The notes beneath the pieces were generated by a model, which was not told where the DNA came from, did not search any database, and saw only the letters and a list, made by a program, of their open reading frames with translations. The translations under genes and the position numbers were made by a program. DNA of 64,000 nucleotides, taken from the NCBI GenBank assembly GCA_034408935.1, contig DAOUMV010000003.1:248001-312000 (forward strand), written 5' to 3'. Origin of the DNA: DAOUMF01 sp034408935. GTDB lineage: Bacteria > Chloroflexota > Dehalococcoidia > SM23-28-2 > RBG-16-64-32. How positions within the stretch are numbered: position 1 is the stretch's first letter; every line of letters begins with the position of its first letter. Positions 24,920-32,667 of the stretch are shown here, piece by piece.

Positions 24920-25391
24920 CTCGGGCCCCTTCGCTTGATCCCCCTCTGGCATTCCTTATCTGTTCGGCGCGCAGCTTGTAGTGGGCTGCCGCCGTCTCCA
25001 AGACCTGACGCAGGGTGTACTCCGAGGTGCTCTCCAGCCTGGTCCTGCGGTTCAGGTCGTCCTCTCTCAGGTCGTGCAGGAGGTTGGAGAAGCGGCGGTG
25101 GGCCAGCTGCAGGGAGATCGTCGCCTCTCGCAGCGATGGGAAGTTGGCCTCCTCCATGTAGGGCGGCTGCGGCAGCGACACCGCCTTCGCCACCAGACGG
25201 CCGTAGTAGAAGTTCACGTCGTCTGCCGCGCGCTCCAGGATCCGCCTCACGGAATCGCCTTCTCGCCGGTCTCGCTCGAACTCGGCAGGCCCTACCTCCT
25301 CGATCGCCTTCAGCAGGGCCTCCAGCCTGTCTTGGAGGCGGCTCAGGATACCCTCCAGCTCTTCGATGATGGTGGAAGTCTCCTCGCTCAT
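24897..25391 (-). CDS. DinB-like four-helix-bundle protein
   Basis: A 164-aa all-helical protein with the DinB features RRILERAADDVNFYYGRLV, LAHRRFSNLLHDLREDDL and TLRQVLETAAAHYKLRAEQI; the histidine of the last helix is a usual metal ligand. Function in this family ranges from thiol transferase to unknown. It ends inside the SDR gene start and starts 3 bases after the DUF2203 stop, so it is in the same operon. Confidence 0.75.
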   Translation of the reverse strand: MSEETSTIIEELEGILSRLQDRLEALLKAIEEVGPAEFERDRREGDSVRRILERAADDVNFYYGRLVAKAVSLPQPPYMEEANFPSLREATISLQLAHRRFSNLLHDLREDDLNRRTRLESTSEYTLRQVLETAAAHYKLRAEQIRNARGGSSEGARDDPRNRW

Positions 25392-25394
25392 GCT

Positions 25395-25793
25395 CTACTC
25401 CAGCGGCTGCCTGCCGGCGAAGCCCGCGTCCAGCTCATGCCACCAGCGGATATCCGGCTCTCCTAGCTTCCAGCACAGGTACACCTCTCGGCCTTCCCGC
25501 TCCGTCCGAAAGTCGACGAGCCCCTGCTCAATATCTTTCAACTCGCAGTCCATCTCCTGCAACCGCTCGATGAGGCGGTTCACCTCGTTTGTCGCCTGGA
25601 CCAGCTCCTGTCGTGCCTCATTCAGCTCCTTCTCGATGATGTGTCCGTTGGACGACATGAGGTGGGTATACTCGGCGACCTTCTCTTGGAGCTGGTCATG
25701 CTTGGACTTGCTCTCCTGTATCTGGGGAAGGAGCTGAGTGAGGCGGGGCAGGAAAGAATTGGCCTCGTCCAAGGTGAACGCTCGCGGCGCCAT
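25395..25793 (-). CDS. DUF2203 protein
   Basis: The 132-aa protein starts RAFTLDEANSFLPRLTQLLP and ends FRTEREGREVYLCWKLGEPD followed by IRWWHELDAGF, the two invariant blocks of DUF2203, with a coiled-coil middle. The family is common in Chloroflexota and Firmicutes and has no known role. I use ATG 25793, which lies 12 bases after a -10 box; the longer frame to 25835 would cover the promoter. Confidence 0.88.
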   Translation of the reverse strand: MAPRAFTLDEANSFLPRLTQLLPQIQESKSKHDQLQEKVAEYTHLMSSNGHIIEKELNEARQELVQATNEVNRLIERLQEMDCELKDIEQGLVDFRTEREGREVYLCWKLGEPDIRWWHELDAGFAGRQPLE

Positions 25794-25805
25794 GACGCCT
25801 AGGCA

Positions 25806-25835
25806 AGTATAGGAGCCGGACGGCGCCGCGGGCAA
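25806..25835 (-). promoter_or_regulatory. Promoter of the DUF2203-DinB-SDR-GDPD operon
   Basis: The -35 TTGCCC (25835-25830) and -10 TATACT (25811-25806) are 18 bp apart. The ATG is 12 bases beyond, without a ribosome binding site. Confidence 0.55.
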
Positions 25836-25856
25836 GCTTCGTAGCCCGTCACCGGC

Positions 25857-26789
25857 TCAGCCCACGAGGGCGCGCCAGCGGCGCTCCGCCTCCGCTGCGT
25901 ACCCGTCCATCTCAGCTGCCTTCCGCAGGCCTTCCTCGGTTACGTAGGCCGTCACCAGCCGCGCCGGGGTCACCTCGAAGTAGACGTTGCGAACCTCCAG
26001 CCAGCGCTCGCGGGTGACCTCCCGCCGTTCCCCCTCCTCCACCGCGAACCGCTGTGGCTGGGAAGGCGCTGCCACCTTTAGCGTGTCCGCAAGGACGTAC
26101 AGCGGCACCTTCTCCGCTCGCGCCGCCAGGGCCAGCAGGTGGGTGCCCACTTTGTTCACGAACGACCCATCGGGCCGCACGCTGTCCGCCCCCACCACTA
26201 CTGCCTCCGACTCGCGGACGAACAGCGCCATTTGGGCCTCCGTGATCAGCGTGAGGGAGATGCCCTGCCCGGCCAGCGCCCGGGCCGTTCTCAGCCCCTC
26301 GTGCAGCGGCCGCGACTCGCTGACGATGACGTGCCGGGGCCGCAGCCGGCTCAGCACCTCGATTACGGCCGAGGAGTAGGTGAGGGTAATGAGGGTATCA
26401 CGCGGGACGACCCCCCGGGCTGTGGCGGCCATGCCGTCCGCCGCCGCTTCGAGCCTCTCGATGGCTTCCGCCACGCCCTGAGCGGAATCGCCCGATGCCT
26501 CGTAGCGCTCCCAGGCCAGCGCCATGGCGTTCTCGATCGCCGCCATCATCGGCCGTGCCAGCACCAGGGCGTGGGCACACTCCCGCATCACCTCGCCGCT
26601 GGCCCCGGGCGCTACCTCTCCCAGCGCCCGCAGCGCCTCGAGCGCTAGCTGCCGGGCGCCGTGCTCCCGGTCCTCCCGGATGCGTTTGACGGCGCTGATG
26701 ATCTCCTGTCGCACGGCCTTGCCCGACAGTCTATCGCAGCCTGCCCTTTCAGTCACCCCGCAGATTGCGGCGACCTCTTCTGCTATCAT
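25857..26789 (-). CDS. eIF2B alpha/beta/delta-like protein (ribose-1,5-bisphosphate isomerase-like)
   Basis: The 310-aa protein has the eIF2B/MtnA-like fold: TLITLTYSSAVIEVL, IVSESRPLHEGLRTA, MALFVRESEAVVVGADSV and VNKVGTHLLALAARAEKVP. In archaea and bacteria relatives isomerise sugar phosphates such as ribose-1,5-bisphosphate or methylthioribose-1-phosphate. The GADSV aspartate is kept. The start is uncertain: ATG 26789 has no ribosome site and GTG 26756 is an alternative; the further upstream frame is antisense to the CDGSH gene. Confidence 0.8.
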   Translation of the reverse strand: MIAEEVAAICGVTERAGCDRLSGKAVRQEIISAVKRIREDREHGARQLALEALRALGEVAPGASGEVMRECAHALVLARPMMAAIENAMALAWERYEASGDSAQGVAEAIERLEAAADGMAATARGVVPRDTLITLTYSSAVIEVLSRLRPRHVIVSESRPLHEGLRTARALAGQGISLTLITEAQMALFVRESEAVVVGADSVRPDGSFVNKVGTHLLALAARAEKVPLYVLADTLKVAAPSQPQRFAVEEGERREVTRERWLEVRNVYFEVTPARLVTAYVTEEGLRKAAEMDGYAAEAERRWRALVG

Positions 26790-26832
26790 CGAAGGAGAGG
26801 ATCTCGCACGCGATCTGAAGGGAGGTATCGCC

Positions 26833-27036
26833 TTGGAAGAACCTAGTATCAAGGTCCGACTGAATGGCCCGTACCTAGTCCGGGGCGCGGTCGCTCTTGA
26901 GGACGCCGACGGCAACCGGTTCGATCTCCCGAGTGACAATTTCGTCCTCTGCCGCTGCGGCGGCTCCAGCAACAAGCCCTTCTGCGACGGTACCCATGAG
27001 AAGATAGGGTTCCAGGCGGAAACCAGGGCCAAGTAG
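26833..27036 (+). CDS. CDGSH iron-sulfur domain protein
   Basis: A 67-aa protein with one CDGSH [2Fe-2S] motif: C40, C42, C51 and H55 in LCRCGGSSNKPFCDGTHEK. The single histidine ligand makes the cluster redox-active and labile at low pH. Start is TTG 26833, seven bases after AAGGGAGGT; longer in-frame starts run antisense through the neighbour. It is divergent from the eIF2B-like gene. Confidence 0.9.
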   Translation: MEEPSIKVRLNGPYLVRGAVALEDADGNRFDLPSDNFVLCRCGGSSNKPFCDGTHEKIGFQAETRAK

Positions 27037-27064
27037 CCTCAGTAGCCGGAAGATTCCGCCTTTC

Positions 27065-27159
27065 GCCCTCTTGGCATGAATCCCCGAGGGCGCGCCTAGC
27101 GTATCAATGACAAAGGGTTCCCCTCCCTTTGATCATCACGCGAGGAAACTCGCGTGATG
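27065..27159. terminator. Three successive hairpins between convergent genes
   Basis: Stems are GCCCTC/GAGGGC (27065-27091), CAAAGGG/CCCTTTG (27111-27131) and CATCACGCGAG/CTCGCGTGATG with a GAAA loop (27134-27159), the last followed by TTCTTC. They lie between the CDGSH (+) and Nudix (-) genes and probably end the CDGSH transcript. Confidence 0.6.
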
Positions 27160-27164
27160 TTCTT

Positions 27165-27605
27165 CTATGGCCCCGTGTACACGCGCGCCAGCGCCTCCGC
27201 CAGCCCCGGCACCGTCTTCAGGCCTGGCACCTCCTCCGGCCTCACCCAGCGGCTCTCCGTGTGCTCCCAGTCCAGCCGCACACTATCCGGGCGCAGCACC
27301 TCGAACAGGAAGGGGTGCACCGTCCACCGCCTATCTATCGCCTCATCGACGACGATCAGCGGCTCTCCCTCCGCTAGCGGGCGCACATCGTCCCGTCCCA
27401 GTCCCACCTCCTCCTCCATCTCCCGATACGCCTGCTCCAAAGCTCCGACGCCTGCCTCTACGTAGCCGCTTACCCCTGCCCATCGTCCTCGGTATGTCCC
27501 CACCCGTCCGCTGCGACGCAGCAGCAGCACCTCATCGATGCCTTCCTTGCCCCTCTGGGCCCCGCGACGCAGGAGGAAGCACGTCACCACATGCACATCG
27601 CGCAT
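27165..27605 (-). CDS. Nudix hydrolase
   Basis: A 146-aa Nudix protein. The core REMEEEVGL (REUxEExGU) is intact, but the glutamate normally eight residues before it is valine (YVEAGVGALEQAYREMEEEV). The metal-binding glutamates are present, so it should be active; the substrate is a nucleoside diphosphate derivative. The ATG at 27605 is nine bases after a -10 box; the open frame continues upstream without meaning. Confidence 0.85.
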   Translation of the reverse strand: MRDVHVVTCFLLRRGAQRGKEGIDEVLLLRRSGRVGTYRGRWAGVSGYVEAGVGALEQAYREMEEEVGLGRDDVRPLAEGEPLIVVDEAIDRRWTVHPFLFEVLRPDSVRLDWEHTESRWVRPEEVPGLKTVPGLAEALARVYTGP

Positions 27606-27614
27606 TCCGCAGCA

Positions 27615-27620
27615 AGTATA
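27615..27620 (-). promoter_or_regulatory. -10 box of the Nudix gene, leaderless type
   Basis: TATACT on the minus strand lies nine bases before the ATG. Confidence 0.45.
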
Positions 27621-27663
27621 ACCCGCGGTGTCTCCTTGGCCGGCGCGCTGGCGCGCTAGCGGG

Positions 27664-27669
27664 TATAAT
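27664..27669 (+). promoter_or_regulatory. -10 box upstream of the 27.8-kb lipoprotein gene
   Basis: TATAAT in GGGTATAATCGG. No good -35 is seen. The leader to GTG 27810 is about 135 nt and holds a 21-codon frame (27727-27792) without a ribosome site. Confidence 0.4.
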
Positions 27670-27809
27670 CGGCACTGTCCGGGCCGTGCGTTGCGTGCAC
27701 TACTGGTGGCGCAGGACAGGACTGCGATGGAGCCGCGCATGTCGCGCGATGAGATCAACGTGGCGCGTTCCACTAAGGGACACACGCGGTAAGGCATAAG
27801 GAGGTAGCC

Positions 27810-28583
27810 GTGCTCAGGGACGATCGATACGCAGCCCTGAGGGCCTTCATCTGTCTCCTCGCTGCTGCCATCTTGCTCGCTTTGCTGCTCGCTGCCTGTG
27901 ATGGAGACGCTGATGACGACACTGCCGGAGGCCCGCTCGACGAGTTGAATGCCCTGGCGGATAGGGCCACCGAGGGCGCTACAGCCAAGGTGACCTACGC
28001 GGTCACCACCAGCGTCGACGAAGAGACGACCGAGTCGGTGCAGACGGTGGTGCAGCGACCGCCTCAGTCTCGCTTGGACACGTTCCTATCTACGGACGGA
28101 GAGGAATCGCACTCGACCGTGATCAACGACGGCGACAAGATGTACGTCTGCCTCGCAAAGGGGGGTGAGGGGAGCTGTCTGGATGTCGAGCCCACCAGTA
28201 CCGCCGGCCAGGTGGCCCTGGTGCAGGCGACGCTGGCCGTGACGGTGGAGCATTACTCGGCCATTGAGCTGTTCGACATGCCACGGCGGTCGGCGGAGAA
28301 CACCGACGAGACCGTGCCCCTCGAGAGCTCCCGGCAAGAGATCGCTGGCATGGATGCCACATGCTTCACGCAGGAGACCCCGGGCCTCGAACAGGAGCTC
28401 TGTTTCTCTGAATACGGCCTCACGCTCTACTGGTACTACCTGGAGGTCTCGGCCGACGGCGTCACGCGGATTTTCGAGGCCACCGCCATCTCCGGCTCCA
28501 CCGACGTGACCGACGAGGACTTCGAGCTCCCTTACGAGCTCTCGGAGGAGGAGACCTTCGACTCCGACACGCCGGAGCCGTAG
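27810..28583 (+). CDS. Secreted lipoprotein, unknown function
   Basis: A 257-aa lipoprotein: signal sequence with lipobox LLLAAC, then an acidic linker and a beta-rich domain with four cysteines that may form two disulfides (MYVCLAKGGEGSCLD, DATCFTQE...ELCFSE). The layout of strands recalls LppX/LolA-like lipid carriers, but similarity is weak. GTG start behind AAGGAGGT. It stands alone, followed by repeats. Confidence 0.78.
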   Translation: MLRDDRYAALRAFICLLAAAILLALLLAACDGDADDDTAGGPLDELNALADRATEGATAKVTYAVTTSVDEETTESVQTVVQRPPQSRLDTFLSTDGEESHSTVINDGDKMYVCLAKGGEGSCLDVEPTSTAGQVALVQATLAVTVEHYSAIELFDMPRRSAENTDETVPLESSRQEIAGMDATCFTQETPGLEQELCFSEYGLTLYWYYLEVSADGVTRIFEATAISGSTDVTDEDFELPYELSEEETFDSDTPEP

Positions 28584-28593
28584 CGCGGGCACT

Positions 28594-28720
28594 CCGCTCA
28601 CCCTGAGCCTGTCGAAGGGTCACCCTGCCTGCCTGTGGCGGGAGCTTGTCGAAGGGCTTCCTGTCATCCCGAGCCGAGTAGGGGGTAGAACGAAGTGGAG
28701 GGGAGGGTGAGGGATCTGCC
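28594..28720. repeat. Nested dispersed repeats, inverted relative to 30996-31089
   Basis: CCGCTCACCCTGAGCCTGTC plus GAAGGG (28594-28619) is followed by a second copy, TCACCCTG...AGCTTGTCGAAGGG (28620-28656), that is split by CCTGCCTGTGGCGGG, a worn copy of the palindrome. Then comes CTTCCTGTCATCCCGAGCCG and a GGTAGAACGA...GGGATCTG tail. The reverse complement of almost the whole unit occurs at 30996-31089. Confidence 0.8.
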
Positions 28721-28866
28721 GTCTCTACCTTCTGCACGGCCCCTTCGCAGCGAGTGGCCCTCCCCACTCGCCCTGCCTGCGCGCACGTAGCACGTAGGGG
28801 CGCCGCTAGCTGCGCTCATCCTGCTTTCTCCCTGGTTTGCTGGTTCCCTAGTTCGCTACCTCCTGC

Positions 28867-28872
28867 TATACT
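28867..28872 (+). promoter_or_regulatory. -10 box of the APH/P-loop kinase gene, leaderless type
   Basis: TGCTATACT is an extended -10 that lies nine bases before the ATG at 28882. Confidence 0.5.
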
Positions 28873-28881
28873 CCCCCCGGC

Positions 28882-30489
28882 ATGCCCACACCAGCGCTCC
28901 CGCCCTTCGTCCGCGGCCTCCTCTCGCCCGCCGCATATCCCCATCCCGTGGACCGCGTCCAGTTCGTCCAGACCCACATCTCCTACGTCTTTCTAGCCGG
29001 CGACCACGTTTACAAGGTCAAGAAACCGGTGGACTTCGGCTTTCTGGACTTCTCTACCTTGGGCAAGCGACGACACTACTGCCATCAGGAGGTCACCCTC
29101 AACTCTCGCCTCTGCCCCGATACCTACCTCGGTGTGCGCCAAATACGGCAGCGAGGTCGGCGCGTCACCGTCGATGGCGAGGGCGCCGTCATCGACTACG
29201 CTGTGCACATGCGCCGCCTGCCCGCCGACCGCATGATGGACCGCCTCCTCGATTCGGGAGCCGTCACCGGCGACATGGTGCGGGCGCTGGCCCAACGCAT
29301 CGCCGACTTCCACGCCCGCTCCGAGACGAGCCAGCGCATCGCCGAGTACGGCGACTGGGCCATCCGTGATGTCTGGGACGAGAACCTGCACCAGTGGGCC
29401 GAGTACATCGGCGACACCATCACTGAGGAGCAGGACCGCATCCTTTACGCCTTCGGCGAGGCGTTCTTCGCACGCCAGCGGGAGCTCTTGAAGCGGCGCG
29501 TCCGCGAGCTGCGCATCCGCGACTGCCACGGCGATCTCCATTCCGGCTCCGTGTGCTTCACCGACGGAATCTGCATCTATGACTGCATCGAGTTCAGCCG
29601 CCGGATACGGTACACGGACGTGGCCGGGGACGTCAGCTTCCCGGCCATGGACATGGACTACCGCGGCCACGAGGATCTGGCGGCGGCCTTCGTCGATGCC
29701 TACGTGGACCTCTCCGGCGACTCCGACGTCCGTCGCATTATTGACTTCTGGAAGTGCGAGAGGGCCTGCGTGCGGGCCAAGATTGAGGGCTTCCGATCGC
29801 GGGCGCCGGAGGTGCCATCGCGCGAGCGGCGCGCCGCGGCCGCAGCGGCCAGGCGCTACTTCCGGCTGGCCTGCCGTTACGCCCAGGGCCTTCCCCCGGC
29901 TCTGCTCGTCATCACCTGCGGCCTCACTGCCACCGGCAAATCGGCGCTGGTGCGGCGGCTGGCGGAACTCGCCGACATCGAGGTCATCTCATCGGACGTG
30001 GTGCGCAAGCGCCTGGCAGGCCTGGCCCCGACGGACCGCCGCTTCGAGCCGTTTCGGGGCGGCATCTACTCGCCGGAGTTCACGGAGCGGACGTACGCGG
30101 CGCTGCTGGATCAGGCCCGCGAGCGTCTGCGCCGAGGTCAATCCGTCGTTCTGGACGCCTCCTACATCCGGCGGCAGCACCGGCGAGCGGCTGCTCGGCT
30201 GGCGGCCGAGGAGGGCGCCCAATTCGCCTGCCTGGAGTGCCGCGCCTCCGAGGATGTCGTGCGCGAGCGGCTGGCGCGGCGCCTGCGTCAGGGCGGCGAC
30301 CCGTCCGACGCTCGCTGGGAGGTCTACGTGGTGCAGAAGCGCCGCTTCCAGCGCCCCAGCGAGGTCGCGGCGGAGCGGCTCATCGTCGTCGACGGCGAAC
30401 GGCCGCTGGGTCGCGCCGCGCGGCAGCTACTGCGGAGCCTGCGCCGGCTTTCGCCGCTCTCCCTGCTGGCGAAGGCTAGCTGCCCGTAG
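28882..30489 (+). CDS. Fusion of APH-like phosphotransferase and AAA/zeta-type P-loop kinase
   Basis: The 535-aa protein has an aminoglycoside-phosphotransferase-like half (VYKVKKPVDFGFLDFS; RIRDCHGDLHSGSVCF with the catalytic HGD; YDCIEFSRRIRYTDVAGD) and a P-loop kinase half with Walker A GLTATGKSAL from residue 347 and ISSDVVRKRLAGL. This pairing is a known bacterial family of unknown substrate, related to gluconate kinase-like and zeta-toxin-like enzymes. Its end overlaps the convergent dut gene by 14 bp. Confidence 0.82.
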   Translation: MPTPALPPFVRGLLSPAAYPHPVDRVQFVQTHISYVFLAGDHVYKVKKPVDFGFLDFSTLGKRRHYCHQEVTLNSRLCPDTYLGVRQIRQRGRRVTVDGEGAVIDYAVHMRRLPADRMMDRLLDSGAVTGDMVRALAQRIADFHARSETSQRIAEYGDWAIRDVWDENLHQWAEYIGDTITEEQDRILYAFGEAFFARQRELLKRRVRELRIRDCHGDLHSGSVCFTDGICIYDCIEFSRRIRYTDVAGDVSFPAMDMDYRGHEDLAAAFVDAYVDLSGDSDVRRIIDFWKCERACVRAKIEGFRSRAPEVPSRERRAAAAAARRYFRLACRYAQGLPPALLVITCGLTATGKSALVRRLAELADIEVISSDVVRKRLAGLAPTDRRFEPFRGGIYSPEFTERTYAALLDQARERLRRGQSVVLDASYIRRQHRRAAARLAAEEGAQFACLECRASEDVVRERLARRLRQGGDPSDARWEVYVVQKRRFQRPSEVAAERLIVVDGERPLGRAARQLLRSLRRLSPLSLLAKASCP

Positions 30490-30925
30490 AGCCGTGGCCG
30501 CCGGAGCCGCGCTGGCTGGCTGACAGCGCCTCCGCCTCCTTGATCACCACGTCGGCGGTCCTGCCGACCACCAGTTGGGCAATACGGTCGCCGGGGCGGA
30601 CGACGTGCTGCTCTCGATAGGGCAGGACGTACATCGTCACCAGGAGCTCGCCGCGGTAGTCGCTGTCGATGGTGCCGAAGGTGACCTGCACGCCGCGGGC
30701 GGAGAGCCCCGACCGGGGCCGTATCTGCATGTCGTAGCCGGCGGGCGCTTCGACGGCGATGCCGGTGGGCACGGGTACGGGCTCCTGCCCCACGCTGAGG
30801 TCGTCGTCCAGGCAGGCGTAGAGGTCGTAGCCGGTGGAGCCGGGGGTCGCGCGCTGGGGCAGTCGGGCGTCCGGGCGGAGGCGCTGGACGCGGAGCACGG
30901 CGGGGCGGGCTGTGTCGCGGCTCAT
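30476..30925 (-). CDS. dut: dUTPase (deoxyuridine 5'-triphosphate nucleotidohydrolase)
   Basis: The 149-aa enzyme removes dUTP and gives dUMP for thymidylate synthesis. Motifs in order: GSTGYDLYA (1), RPRSGLSARG (2), GTIDSDYRGEL with the catalytic Asp (3), RPGDRIAQLVV (4) and GSGGHGSTGS (5), where His replaces the usual stacking Phe. ATG 30925 lies seven bases after a -10 box; the long frame upstream runs into repeat sequence. Confidence 0.92.
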   Translation of the reverse strand: MSRDTARPAVLRVQRLRPDARLPQRATPGSTGYDLYACLDDDLSVGQEPVPVPTGIAVEAPAGYDMQIRPRSGLSARGVQVTFGTIDSDYRGELLVTMYVLPYREQHVVRPGDRIAQLVVGRTADVVIKEAEALSASQRGSGGHGSTGS

Positions 30926-30932
30926 GAGGCCG

Positions 30933-30938
30933 ATTCTA
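30933..30938 (-). promoter_or_regulatory. -10 box of dut, leaderless type
   Basis: TAGAAT lies seven bases before the ATG on the minus strand. Confidence 0.45.
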
Positions 30939-30995
30939 CGACGCGCGGGCGGCTCAGACGAGGGGCGTGGGGGCGGCTGTGCGGAATGAGGGGCG

Positions 30996-31089
30996 CCAGA
31001 TCCCTCGCCCTCCTCTCCACGTCGTTCTACCCCCCCCGCTCGGCTCGGGATGACAGGAAGGCCCTTCGACAGGCTCAGGGTGAGCGGGC
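30996..31089. repeat. Dispersed repeat, inverted copy of 28594-28720
   Basis: It runs AGATCCCTCGCCCTCCTCTC, then GTTCTACC, CGGCTCGGGATGACAGGAAG and CCCTTCGACAGGCTCAGGGT plus GAGCGG. It shows about 90 bp of clear similarity to the reverse complement of 28594-28720 but lacks the second, split copy. It overlaps the last codons of the hyuB gene. Confidence 0.8.
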
Positions 31090-32667
31090 GTTTCCCCAGC
31101 CGCCGCCGCCGGGGGTCTCGAGTGTGAGGCGATCGCCGGGGTGGACCTTCACCTGGCCCTTGGAGGAGAGTTCGATCTGCTGGCCTGAGGCGCATCGCAG
31201 GATATCGCGGCCGGGCTGGCCGGGCTGGCCGCCGGCCAGGCCCCAGGGGGGCCTGCGGCGGCGGTCGGTGAGGAGGGAGACGGTGGCGGGGGCGAGGAAC
31301 TCCCAGGTGCGGCGGGTACCGTCGCCGCCGCGGTGCTGGCCGTCGCCACCGGAGCCACGTCGCACGGCGTACTCGACCAGTCGGACGGGGTAGGCCATCT
31401 CGAGGGCTTCAACGGGCGTGTTCATGGTGTTGGTCATGTGGGTGTGGACGGCGGAGAGGCCGTCCGCGCGAGGGCCGGCGCCGGCACCCCCACCCACCGT
31501 CTCGTAGTAGGCGAAGGAGCGGTCGCGGGTGGGGTCCCAGCCGCCGATGGAGACGTTGTTCATGGTACCGGCGCTGGCGGCGGGGACGCCGAGACCGGCA
31601 GGGCCGTCCGGCAAGGCCTGGGCGAGGGCACCGAGGACGACGTCCACGATGCGCTGTGAGGTCTCGACGTTGCCGGCGGCGACGGCGCGCGGCGGGCCGG
31701 CGTTGACGACGGATCGCTCCGGCAGGTCGAAGGTCACCGGCCGGAAGCAGCCGTCGTTGGAGGGCACGGACTCATCGAGCAGGCAGCGGACGACGTAGTA
31801 CACCGCGGAGCGGGTGACCGCGGCGACGGCATTCACGGAGGACGGGCGCTCGGGCGAGGAGCCTGTGAAGTCGAAGTGGATCGTGGCGCCGTCAATGGTG
31901 AGCCGCAGACGGATGGGGACGGGCTCGTCGCTGAGGCCGTCGTCGTCTAGGAAGTCCTCGAAATCGTACACGCCGTCGGTGATCTCCGAGACAGCGGTAC
32001 GGGTCATGCGTTCGGCGTAGTCCATGACTGCGCGCATGTGGCGTCGGACGGTCCGTAGGCCGTAGCGCTCCACGATCTCGCTGAAGCGGGCCTCGCCCAC
32101 GCGCTGGGCGGCGGTCTGGGCGTCCAGGTCGCCCCTGCGCTCGTCGGGGCTGCGCACGTTGCGCAGCAGCAGATCGAGGACGGCGCGGTTGAGCCGGCCC
32201 CGCTCGTACAGCTTGATGGGCGGGATGACCACGCCTTCCTGGAGCAGTTCCTCGGCGAGGGGCATCGACCCGGGGGACACGCCGCCGACGTCGGCGTGGT
32301 GGGCGCGGCTGGCGACGAAGCCGGCGAGGGAGCGGCGGGCGAAGACGGGCGAGACCATGGTGATGTCGGGCAGGTGGGTGCCGCCGAGGTACGGGTCGTT
32401 GAGGATGACGAGGTCGCCCGAGGCGGAGGGGGCGAGGGGCATCGCCGCGGCCACAGCCGCGGGCATCGCGCCGAGATGGACGGGGATGTGGGCGGCCTGG
32501 GCCACGAGGCGGCCCTTCACATCGAAAACGGCGCAGGAGTAGTCGCGGCGCTCCTTGATGTTGGAGGAGTGGGCGGTGCGGCCGAGGGTCACGCCCATCT
32601 CCTCGGCGACAGAGGCGAAGAGGGCGTTGAAGATGGCGAGCTCGGCGGGGTCCGGGCGTCTAGGCAT
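31075..32667 (-). CDS. hyuB: Hydantoinase B / oxoprolinase family protein
   Basis: The 530-aa subunit pairs with HyuA for ATP-dependent hydrolysis of hydantoins, oxoproline or carboxylation of ketones. Family blocks are GRTAHSSNIKERRDYSCAVF, VLNDPYLGGTHLPDITMVSP and GGGAGAGPRADGLSAVHTHM followed by TNTMNTPVE. The protein ends LETPGGGGWGNARSP; the final R, S, P and the stop codon come from the CGCTCACCCTGA end of a dispersed repeat. Its start overlaps hyuA by 8 bp (ATGCCTAG). Confidence 0.9.
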   Translation of the reverse strand: MPRRPDPAELAIFNALFASVAEEMGVTLGRTAHSSNIKERRDYSCAVFDVKGRLVAQAAHIPVHLGAMPAAVAAAMPLAPSASGDLVILNDPYLGGTHLPDITMVSPVFARRSLAGFVASRAHHADVGGVSPGSMPLAEELLQEGVVIPPIKLYERGRLNRAVLDLLLRNVRSPDERRGDLDAQTAAQRVGEARFSEIVERYGLRTVRRHMRAVMDYAERMTRTAVSEITDGVYDFEDFLDDDGLSDEPVPIRLRLTIDGATIHFDFTGSSPERPSSVNAVAAVTRSAVYYVVRCLLDESVPSNDGCFRPVTFDLPERSVVNAGPPRAVAAGNVETSQRIVDVVLGALAQALPDGPAGLGVPAASAGTMNNVSIGGWDPTRDRSFAYYETVGGGAGAGPRADGLSAVHTHMTNTMNTPVEALEMAYPVRLVEYAVRRGSGGDGQHRGGDGTRRTWEFLAPATVSLLTDRRRRPPWGLAGGQPGQPGRDILRCASGQQIELSSKGQVKVHPGDRLTLETPGGGGWGNARSP

